Shown piece by piece: positions 20,214-25,846 of a stretch of DNA of 25,846 nt. The position numbers and the translations under genes are program-made. Source of the DNA: BTQM01 sp036985875 (GTDB taxonomy: Bacteria; Patescibacteriota; Minisyncoccia; Phycocordibacterales; UBA1539); the NCBI GenBank assembly GCA_036985875.1, contig BTQM01000005.1, forward strand, positions 1 through 25,846, written 5' to 3'. The notes under the pieces are model-generated. The model was given only the letters and a program-made list of their open reading frames with translations, did no database searches and was not told the DNA's origin. The first letter of the stretch is position 1; the number at the start of each line of letters is the position of its first letter.

Positions 20214-20930
20214 TCAAACTCCCCACGAAACTTGTATCGCCTTTTCATCTTCCGCACTTAGCGCTTTTTTATATTGCACCCCCTTCTTGCCTTTCACGCA
20301 CGCCTCGCATTCCGCCCATGTCTTGTGGCGCATAAACTTCCCGTCTATTAAGCTCAAATATGAGTACGCCTTTTTCTTCCTTCGCGCCCGTGTGGCGACA
20401 CGTGCGCTTCTCTTTCTTTCGTCATATGAAAAATCCTCCACATCAACATGATAGTCAGAATACGAACCGCGATAGAGTTTCGCTTGTTTCCCTTCCGCGA
20501 ACGCAGTTGCGATCTCATCCGCTCTCTCGTTGCCCGCCATGCCCGCGTGCCCCGAAACGTGCTTCCATGCGATCATCCGATCCGCTGTCAATAAAAGAAG
20601 TTTTTCCCACAGGTCGCGATTAAGCACCGACATCTTGTCCCTCTTTATCCAGCCATTCGTCACCCATCCCTCTATCCATTTCGTGATGCCGTTTATTACG
20701 TACGCGGAATCCGTGTAAAAAATAATGTTCTCTCTTCTCTCTCCAACCTCACGCAACGCTTCTATCACGGCAGTAAGCTCCATTCTATTATTGGTCGTGT
20801 GTTTTTCGCTCCCGCCAATTTCCACCGCGCGATCATCGGGGTACACCACCAGCGCACCCCACCCACCGGGACCGGGATTGCCAAAAGAGCTGCCGTCAGT
20901 ATAGATAATTATCTTATTTTTTTTATCCAC
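20214..20930 (-). CDS. rnhA: Ribonuclease HI with C-terminal viroplasmin/hybrid-binding-like domain
   Basis: A 238-aa protein. The catalytic domain (1-150) has the DEDD set: D12 (IYTDGSS), E51 (RMELTA), D74 (YTDSAY), D138 (NERADEIA), plus the HVSGHAG loop. After a basic linker (RKRSARVATRARRKKK), residues 188-235 (AYSYLSLIDGKFMRHKTWAECEACVKG, then KKGVQYKKALSAEDEKA) resemble the RNA/DNA hybrid-binding domain found at the N-terminus of eukaryotic RNase H1 and in caulimovirus viroplasmin. Here it is at the C-terminus. The start is taken as GTG 20930, since the longer frame begins at a TTG inside the promoter. Removes RNA from RNA/DNA hybrids. Sits between recJ and comEC. Confidence 0.94.
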   Translation of the reverse strand: MDKKNKIIIYTDGSSFGNPGPGGWGALVVYPDDRAVEIGGSEKHTTNNRMELTAVIEALREVGERRENIIFYTDSAYVINGITKWIEGWVTNGWIKRDKMSVLNRDLWEKLLLLTADRMIAWKHVSGHAGMAGNERADEIATAFAEGKQAKLYRGSYSDYHVDVEDFSYDERKRSARVATRARRKKKAYSYLSLIDGKFMRHKTWAECEACVKGKKGVQYKKALSAEDEKAIQVSWGV

Positions 20931-20953
20931 GTTGTATATGCTACCACACCTCA

Positions 20954-20979
20954 AATTAGTACAATTAACTGTACTAATT
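20954..20979. promoter_or_regulatory. Palindromic operator candidate upstream of rnhA
   Basis: A 26-bp inverted repeat with one mismatched pair; core TAGTACAATTAACTGTACTA (20957-20976 region). It lies between the recJ stop and rnhA, over the expected -35 zone for a TATACA -10 box (20938-20933). Near-identical to the palindrome at 22721-22748. Confidence 0.65.
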
Positions 20980-20984
20980 ATTGA

Positions 20985-22685
20985 TTAAAAAATATCAATG
21001 ATCCGCAGGCGCAGTTCCGGCCGCCCTCGGAACGTTGATTTGTCAAACGTTGCGACAAGATCTATTTTGCGCCCTTCTTCAAGCGACGCTCCGAAGCTCT
21101 CCGTGTTCATAAAAAATCCTATCGCTTGCACAATAACCCCGTGGCTACTTCTCAAATCAAGCTGTAAGTGATTTTTTTCCTTGCCAAACATCTTCACAGC
21201 AACGATTTCCACATTGTCAAAAAGAAACGTGGGAGGGGAGTTCTCCACACCAAAGGGGGCAAAGCGCTCAATCTCTTTATACGTACTCCAGTCCACCTCA
21301 TCAAGCTCCATTCTCTGGTCTATAAGCATACGCTCCCTGCAGCGCGCTCTTTTCGTTTTCTTATACGCCTTCACAAGCTCGTCTTCAAGCACATGTATTT
21401 TGTCATGCGAAATCGTGAAACCTCCGGCACGTTCGTGCCCGCCCACATTCATAAAGATGCTCCGTGAAACACCGTTCATAAGTTCCACAAGATTCACGAT
21501 TCCGTCCGATCTGCATGACCCTTTAACATCCTCGCTTTCTTCTCTTCCCCATACAAAAACGGGGCGTTCGTATTCCTCCATAATATTGCTCGCTACAATA
21601 CCGAGTACCCCGACACGCCAGCGCGGATTGCCAATGACAATCACGTCCCTAATCTCACGCCCGGAGAGAATGCTCTTTGCTTCCTTTATGATCGTAGCGA
21701 CCGCCAACTTCCTCTCATTGTTAATACTGTGCAAACGCTCCGACAGCGATACCGCCACTTCATCGCTGTCGGCCACAAGCAGCCGAAACGCGTCCATCGG
21801 CACACCCATCCTGCTTGCCGCGTTGATCCGGGGAGCAATCATAAATCCCACGTCACTTTCCGTAACATATCTCTGGTCCACTTTCATTTTTTTGAGAAGC
21901 ATCAACAGCCCGAGGCGTGGACTCTTTCTCAGTACCTTGAGCCCATAGTGCGCAAGCGCCCTGTTCTCGTCATTCAATGGCACCATGTCGGAGATAGTCG
22001 CAATGCCAGTCATGTCCAAAAGCCATTTCTCCCATCCGGGAGCCACGCCAAAGTTTCCTTTCTGGAGAAGCGCGCACACAAGCTTCCACGCGACGCCGGC
22101 ACCGCAGAGCATATCGTAGGGATAAGTGTCACCTTTTTGTTTTGAGTTTAAGATCGCATATGCCGGAGGAAGTATTTCGCCTGGCAAATGGTGGTCCGTA
22201 ATGATAACGTCAATACCCAGCTGATTGGCACACTCCACTTCCGCAACATCGGTGATACCAGAATCGACGGTAATAAGCACCGTTACATTTTTTTTCGCAA
22301 ATCGCTTTATCGCGGTGATATTGAGTCCATACCCTTCCTTGTGCCGATGGGGAATGTAGTTTTCAAAATGTTTATATTCTATTTTCTTGAAAAAATCATG
22401 GAGCACCACACTGCCAGGAATCCCGTCGCAATCATAGTCACCATAGATAACAATGCTCTCCCGCGCCTCTATCGCTTTCAAGATCCTCTCCACCGCACGC
22501 TCCATATTCAAGATCAAAAACGGATCATGCACATCCCGCTCATAATCGGGCTTCAAAAACTTCTCTGCCTCCCGTGGCGTAGTAATCCCGCGATTAAAAA
22601 GGAGGAGTCGTGTGAGAGGAGAGTGCGTTTCCAGATTTTCCTCAACATCTTTTGGCGGGTGCTCGGCAATAGTGTATTTATCCAT
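20985..22685 (-). CDS. recJ: Single-stranded-DNA exonuclease RecJ
   Basis: A 566-aa protein of standard RecJ length. DHH phosphoesterase motifs: IVIYGDYDCDGIPGS (79-92), ITVDSGI (138-144), ITDHHLPGE (162-170), and YDMLCGAGVAWKL. The DHHA1 domain has NVGGHERAGGFTI (near residue 410). A C-terminal OB-type region follows (FGKEKNHLQLDLRSSHGVIVQAIGFF). Degrades single-stranded DNA 5' to 3' in recombinational and mismatch repair. ATG 22685 is chosen over upstream ATG 22694 and GTG 22706, because these fall in the TATAAT box (22698-22693) and the start site would coincide with ATG 22685. First gene of recJ-rnhA-comEC. Confidence 0.96.
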   Translation of the reverse strand: MDKYTIAEHPPKDVEENLETHSPLTRLLLFNRGITTPREAEKFLKPDYERDVHDPFLILNMERAVERILKAIEARESIVIYGDYDCDGIPGSVVLHDFFKKIEYKHFENYIPHRHKEGYGLNITAIKRFAKKNVTVLITVDSGITDVAEVECANQLGIDVIITDHHLPGEILPPAYAILNSKQKGDTYPYDMLCGAGVAWKLVCALLQKGNFGVAPGWEKWLLDMTGIATISDMVPLNDENRALAHYGLKVLRKSPRLGLLMLLKKMKVDQRYVTESDVGFMIAPRINAASRMGVPMDAFRLLVADSDEVAVSLSERLHSINNERKLAVATIIKEAKSILSGREIRDVIVIGNPRWRVGVLGIVASNIMEEYERPVFVWGREESEDVKGSCRSDGIVNLVELMNGVSRSIFMNVGGHERAGGFTISHDKIHVLEDELVKAYKKTKRARCRERMLIDQRMELDEVDWSTYKEIERFAPFGVENSPPTFLFDNVEIVAVKMFGKEKNHLQLDLRSSHGVIVQAIGFFMNTESFGASLEEGRKIDLVATFDKSTFRGRPELRLRIIDIF

Positions 22686-22692
22686 CGGGGGC

Positions 22693-22701
22693 ATTATAGC
22701 A
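22693..22701 (-). promoter_or_regulatory. recJ extended -10 promoter (leaderless)
   Basis: Minus strand: TGCTATAAT (22701-22693), an extended -10 with perfect TATAAT and no good -35. The predicted start site is about 22686, one base before ATG 22685. Confidence 0.7.
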
Positions 22702-22720
22702 CACACTTGAATACCTCTCT

Positions 22721-22748
22721 AAAATAGTACAGTTAACTGTACTATTTT
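22721..22748. promoter_or_regulatory. Perfect 28-bp palindrome between recJ and the HIT gene
   Basis: Perfect two-fold symmetry centred on GTT|AAC; core TAGTACAGTTAACTGTACTA, flanked by AAAA/TTTT. It overlaps the -35 region (22745-22750) of the HIT promoter and lies just upstream of the recJ promoter. The GTAC...GTTAAC...GTAC layout recalls Trp-repressor-type operators. Confidence 0.75.
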
Positions 22749-22773
22749 GCTGTGGCGCAAGGTGTTGTATACT
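22745..22773 (+). promoter_or_regulatory. HIT gene promoter
   Basis: TTTTGC (22745-22750), 17-nt spacer, TATACT (22768-22773). Predicted start near 22780, 2-3 nt before ATG 22783. Confidence 0.6.
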
Positions 22774-22782
22774 GGAAGCACT

Positions 22783-23196
22783 ATGACCGTGAGCGACTGC
22801 TTATTTTGCAAAATCGTAAAAGGAGAAATACCCGCACGCAAAATTTATGAGGATGAACATTCCTTTGCCTTTCTGGATATTAACCCCGTAAACCCGGGGC
22901 ACACTCTTCTTTTACCTAAAGAACACTCCCGAAACATTCTTGAGATAAGCGATGAGACATTCAGCAAGATCGCTCCCGTACTCAAAAAATTGTCCGTGGC
23001 GGTAAAAAAGGGAGTAAGGGCGGACGGCATAAATATACATATCAACAACGAAGCACCGGCGGGACAAGCGATATTCCATACACACTTTCACATCATCCCG
23101 CGATTCTCAAATGATGGTATCAGAATGTGGCACGGAAAATCATACAAAGAAGGAGAGGAGGGGCATGTTGCAGAGAACATAATGGCGCAATTGTAA
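22783..23196 (+). CDS. HIT-family nucleotide hydrolase (Hint type)
   Basis: A 137-aa HIT protein. Signature HTHFHIIPR (99-107) with the catalytic histidine triad. A CLFC pair (C6, C9), together with H48 and H99, forms the zinc site seen in many bacterial Hint proteins. Conserved segments: IPARKIYEDEHSFAFLDINPVNPGHTLLLPKEH (16-48) and GINIHINNEAPAGQAIFH. Hydrolyses purine nucleoside phosphoramidates or AMP conjugates; the physiological substrate is unclear. ATG 22783 is preferred because upstream codons lie in the promoter. Shares the palindromic control region with divergent recJ. Confidence 0.95.
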   Translation: MTVSDCLFCKIVKGEIPARKIYEDEHSFAFLDINPVNPGHTLLLPKEHSRNILEISDETFSKIAPVLKKLSVAVKKGVRADGINIHINNEAPAGQAIFHTHFHIIPRFSNDGIRMWHGKSYKEGEEGHVAENIMAQL

Positions 23197-23303
23197 GGTT
23201 AGGCTTATGCAGTCGGTGCATTTCTTTCCGCCAAAGGCGGACAAGCGTTGCATATAACCAACTGGATGAAGTACGAGGCGCGTCTCTATTGATTCAATAT
23301 CTT

Positions 23304-23331
23304 AAAAACTCCCAATTCATTGGGAGTTTTT
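23304..23331 (+). terminator. HIT gene terminator (symmetric)
   Basis: AAAAACTCCCAAT (23304-23316), loop TC, ATTGGGAGTTTTT (23319-23331): a 13-bp perfect stem usable on both strands. Confidence 0.88.
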
Positions 23332-23398
23332 GGATCATAGCATGCGATGATCCAGTTGAGAGATTGCGAGGACTTGGAACATTCAACTTCTAACAGGG

Positions 23399-23427
23399 TT
23401 GACTCCACGGTGTGCCTTTCGTAAGAT
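23399..23427 (+). promoter_or_regulatory. Promoter of the saccharopine-dehydrogenase-like gene
   Basis: TTGACT (23399-23404), 17-nt spacer, TAAGAT (23422-23427), with a leader of about 33 nt carrying AAGGGGAG before ATG 23467. Confidence 0.75.
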
Positions 23428-23466
23428 GTGAGCAGATGTATTTTGATACACAAGGGGAGAATACAC

Positions 23467-24618
23467 ATGAGCGGAAAACGAAAGCATGTACTGGTGCTGG
23501 GTGGTGGACTTATCGGAAAAACCATAGCTCTTGATCTTGCCGATAGGTTTTGCGTTACCGTTGCCGATGCCAATCTAGATACGCTTCAGAAGCTGGAGTG
23601 TCATGAACACATTACCGGCATGAAAGTTGATTTTACTAATCTTGCAGAGATAAGGAAGCTTGCCTTCAAAGCCGATATTGTTGTTGGCGCCATGCCAGGA
23701 CAAATTGCTTTCAGCGCCTTGCGGGCAGTCATTGAAGCGGGTAAAAATGTCGTTGATATCTCATTTTTTGAGGAAGACCCGTTTGAGCTTGGTGCGCTCG
23801 CGAAAACGCACGGTGTCACCGTCGTTGTGGACATGGGCGTCGCGCCCGGCATGAGTAATTTCCTTTTAGGATACGAGGGGACACTAATGGATGTTGTGCG
23901 TTTTGAGTGCCTTGTCGGTGGATTGCCGGTTGTGCGGGAATTGCCGAGCGAGTATAAAGCGCCATTCGCGCCCGAGAGTGTCATGGATGAATATATGCGG
24001 CCTGCGCGCATAGTGGTAGGCGGAAGGATCTTCACAAAACCCGCGCTCTCCGAGCCGGAACTGGTGCACTTTCCCGAAGTAGGTACGCTTGAAGCGTTCA
24101 ACACCGACGGCTTGCGGACACTTCTTGCGCTAAAACACGTTGTTCCCAACATGATAGAAAAAACAATGCGCTATCCCCGTCATCACAGAGAGATGATGGA
24201 GATGCTCAAGGCGGCAGGATTTTTCTCCCAGACGCCCGTTGAGGTGAGAGGGGTATCCGTGGCACCAATGGATGTTACTGCAAGAATTCTTAAGGATCAA
24301 TGGAAACTCGGGCGCAACGAAGATGAGTTCACGGCCATGCGGCTTACTATGGAAGGATGCAAGCTCGGGAAAAGCTGCCGCACCACCTATCATCTCCTTG
24401 ACCGGCGCGACCGCGAAACAGGCACGAGCTCCATGGCGCGCACTACCGGATATGCGTGCACCGCCGTGGCAACGCTTCTTTTGGACGGCAAAATAAAAGA
24501 AAAAGGTGTCATACCGCCGGAGCACCTCGGTGTTAACGAAAACCATGTTCGTTTCGTCATGGAATATCTCCACCAGCGAGGTGTAATATACAAAAAGAAA
24601 GAAGCGTTCTTGGAATGA
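23467..24618 (+). CDS. Saccharopine dehydrogenase-like NAD(P)-dependent oxidoreductase
   Basis: A 383-aa protein. The Rossmann start is HVLVLGGGLIGKTIALDLADRF (GGGLIG at 12-17), then ADIVVGAMPGQIAFSALRAVIEAGKNVVDISFFEEDPFEL and VDMGVAPGMSNFLLGY, as in saccharopine/lysine-6-dehydrogenase family members. The C-terminal catalytic domain contains FPEVGTLEAFNTDGLRTLL. A SNP-level substrate cannot be inferred; family members act on lysine, saccharopine or carboxynorspermidine-type substrates. ATG 23467 is chosen for its Shine-Dalgarno. No other lysine or polyamine genes are nearby, so it is a single-gene unit with its own promoter and terminator. Confidence 0.93.
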   Translation: MSGKRKHVLVLGGGLIGKTIALDLADRFCVTVADANLDTLQKLECHEHITGMKVDFTNLAEIRKLAFKADIVVGAMPGQIAFSALRAVIEAGKNVVDISFFEEDPFELGALAKTHGVTVVVDMGVAPGMSNFLLGYEGTLMDVVRFECLVGGLPVVRELPSEYKAPFAPESVMDEYMRPARIVVGGRIFTKPALSEPELVHFPEVGTLEAFNTDGLRTLLALKHVVPNMIEKTMRYPRHHREMMEMLKAAGFFSQTPVEVRGVSVAPMDVTARILKDQWKLGRNEDEFTAMRLTMEGCKLGKSCRTTYHLLDRRDRETGTSSMARTTGYACTAVATLLLDGKIKEKGVIPPEHLGVNENHVRFVMEYLHQRGVIYKKKEAFLE

Positions 24619-24626
24619 CAAAAGGC

Positions 24627-24657
24627 AAGCGGCTCCATAAAACGGAGCCGCTTTTTT
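24627..24657 (+). terminator. Terminator of the saccharopine-dehydrogenase-like gene
   Basis: AAGCGGCTCC (24627-24636), loop ataaaac, GGAGCCGCTT (24644-24653), then a T-run. On the minus strand it could also end pgk transcripts, though the T-run there is weaker. Confidence 0.9.
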
Positions 24658-24681
24658 GTGCCCTGTGACCCACATCCCCAC

Positions 24682-25824
24682 CTAGATGAAACGTTTTGCG
24701 CTTTTTTGCAGCGCCTCAATTCCTGGAAGAGTTCCCTCGGCGAGAAAATCAAGCATGGCGCCACCGCCCGTAGAGACAAATGTGAACTTGTTGTGAAGTT
24801 TTAATGCAGACACGAGCGTGAGCGTATCTCCCCCACCGACGACCGTGATGGCACGACTTTTCGCAATAACTCTCAGAAGCTCCGCCGTACCCTTTTCAAA
24901 CCCTTCTTCGTAATTGCCGAGGGGACCATTATAAAGCACAAATTTTGATAGAGAAACAAGACGCTTCAGTTCTTTAATGGTCTCGGGACCAGCATCCGTG
25001 ATCGTATCGTCCACTGCCACCTCTTGAGGCTTTTTGACAAACACACTGCGACGATTTTTAACCACCACATCAGAGGGCAACACAAGTTTTTTGCTGCGCA
25101 AGAGGGTACCAAGGTTAAAATCATCCTCGTCAGCCAGCGACCTTCCTGTCTCAAATCCCTGCTCTTTAAAAAAAGTATTGGCAAGTGCACCGCCGATAAA
25201 CACATAATCTGCAATCCTAAAAAACTTTTTCATCAGCGGCATCTTGGTGGAAAATTTCGCGCCGCCTAAAATGAACAAGAACGGCCGCGAGGGTTTTTTT
25301 ACCAGCGAGAGATGCTTGATCTCTTCTTCAAAGTGCAGGCCGGCATAGCCAGGCAAAAGTTTGGGTAGAGAAACGATGGAAGCATGCTTCCTATGTGAAG
25401 CGGAAAACGCGTCATTAACGTATATGTCGCCCAAGGATGCTAAGTATCGCGCGAACGCTGCGGTATTTTTCACTTCCCCCAGATCACTGCGCAGATTCTC
25501 AAGCATAAGCGCGCTGCCCTCTTTCATGTTGGCAATAATGTCAGGAAGATTCTTATCATGAAGGTCGGGTACAAACCTTATCTTTGTCATCTTGCTGACG
25601 TAATCGGCAACAGGTTTTAAGCTCTGCGTACGCTCCCTACCTATGTGGCCCATGATAATTACCTTCGCGCCTTTCTTTTTTAAAAACACTATGGTAGGGA
25701 TCACTTTCTGGAGACGAAACCCTCCCATTACCTTTCCATTTTTTATCGCGGCGTTTAGGCCCAAGCGTAAAAGTACCCTCTTGCCTCTTAGCTTCCCCGC
25801 CTCTTTTATTGACCTCAATTTCAT
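24682..25824 (-). CDS. pgk: Phosphoglycerate kinase, divergent
   Basis: A 380-aa protein, shorter than the usual ~390-415. PGK motifs present: GHIGRE (canonical SHLGRP), LMLENLR, NDAFSASHRKHAS, nucleotide-site GGAKFSTKM, LYNGPLGNYEEG (canonical WNGPxGxFE), and the C-terminal VVGGGDTLTLV and STGGGAMLDFL. The first substrate motif, normally RVDFNVP, reads RLGLNAA: the Asp that contacts 3-phosphoglycerate is Gly22, while Asn24 is kept. Converts 1,3-bisphosphoglycerate plus ADP to 3-phosphoglycerate plus ATP in glycolysis. ATG 25824 is preceded by an AGCT element (AGCTATCCAT) like the one before rplC, and no Shine-Dalgarno. Confidence 0.94.
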   Translation of the reverse strand: MKLRSIKEAGKLRGKRVLLRLGLNAAIKNGKVMGGFRLQKVIPTIVFLKKKGAKVIIMGHIGRERTQSLKPVADYVSKMTKIRFVPDLHDKNLPDIIANMKEGSALMLENLRSDLGEVKNTAAFARYLASLGDIYVNDAFSASHRKHASIVSLPKLLPGYAGLHFEEEIKHLSLVKKPSRPFLFILGGAKFSTKMPLMKKFFRIADYVFIGGALANTFFKEQGFETGRSLADEDDFNLGTLLRSKKLVLPSDVVVKNRRSVFVKKPQEVAVDDTITDAGPETIKELKRLVSLSKFVLYNGPLGNYEEGFEKGTAELLRVIAKSRAITVVGGGDTLTLVSALKLHNKFTFVSTGGGAMLDFLAEGTLPGIEALQKSAKRFI

Positions 25825-25846
25825 ATGGATAGCTTGATTAGCTTCA
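25825..25846 (-). repeat. AGCT iteron element before pgk (runs off the window)
   Basis: Two AGCT units in ATGGATAGCTTGATTAGCTT (starting at 25824, + strand), almost the same as the 5'-adjacent segment of rplC (5739 onward: ATGGATAGCTTTATTAGCTT). The array likely continues beyond the window. Confidence 0.7.

Larger units (their letters stand above)
23197..23466. other. HIT-oxidoreductase spacer: hairpins, terminator, promoter
   Basis: No gene. Contents: hairpin TCCGCC-aaa-GGCGGA (23227-23241); 9-bp inverted repeat CAACTGGAT/ATCCAGTTG (23259-23267, 23350-23358) bracketing the terminator; hairpin GGATCA/TGATCC (23332-23353); and the downstream promoter. Confidence 0.6.

Noticed and set aside
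21181..21948. 255-aa plus-strand frame opposite recJ
   Set aside because: Ser/Thr/Leu-rich antisense product of recJ codons; no start signals.

Overview
The window looks like a chromosome segment of a Candidate Phyla Radiation (Patescibacteria, probably Parcubacteria-type) bacterium. The basis is inference from gene content: reduced informational genes with lysine-rich extensions on uL23 and uS10, a very short bL28, a ComEC split into two genes, an RNase HI with a C-terminal hybrid-binding-like domain, an orphan soluble histidine kinase, and many small intergenic hairpins and repeats. TGA is used as a stop (DedA, saccharopine-dehydrogenase-like gene), so the code-25 lineages (Absconditabacteria/Gracilibacteria) are unlikely. 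No rRNA, tRNA or CRISPR was seen.

Layout. (1) 1-2640, minus strand: a copper/thiol operon, read ccdA-like thiol transporter -> 48-aa membrane peptide (very short, easily missed) -> CuA-like cupredoxin -> Cu+ P-type ATPase (cut by the window edge). It has a strong promoter and a candidate operator. (2) 2842-13830, minus strand: fused str and S10 operons, rpsL-rpsG-(insert)-fusA-tuf-rpsJ-rplC-rplD-rplW-rplB. The insert (about 10.3-12.8 kb) holds a plus-strand phage-type GP88-like gene and a minus-strand hypothetical gene. The S10 operon stops after rplB: rpsS, rplV, rpsC and the rest do not follow. (3) 13835-16700: site-2 protease (minus), bL28 (plus), a stand-alone ComEC-type metallo-beta-lactamase, a small Cys-rich protein and a P-loop kinase (all minus). 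(4) 16871-18658, plus: soluble histidine kinase coupled to a DedA-family membrane protein. (5) 18659-22685, minus: recJ-rnhA-comEC. (6) 22783-24618, plus: HIT hydrolase and a saccharopine-dehydrogenase-like oxidoreductase. (7) 24682-25824, minus: a divergent phosphoglycerate kinase.

The most unusual content is non-coding. AGCT-rich iteron arrays abut the start codons of rpsL, rpsJ, rplC and pgk. Two of them enclose hairpins of unrelated sequence but identical geometry (12-bp stem, 3-nt loop). A 20-bp perfect inverted repeat organises a structure of about 180 nt at the rpsG stop codon, and related arms abut the fusA stop. A fold-back repeat of about 92 bp occurs twice, in opposite orientation, around rplD-rplW. 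A compact three-way-junction motif lies inside the copper operon. A near-perfect palindrome with core TAGTACARTTAACTGTACTA sits over the promoters of recJ/hit and of rnhA. Promoters fit a sigma70-type pattern, and several place the start site at or within 1-3 nt of the start codon, implying leaderless mRNAs. All regulatory and structural calls are from reading the sequence by eye; none has been computed or searched.
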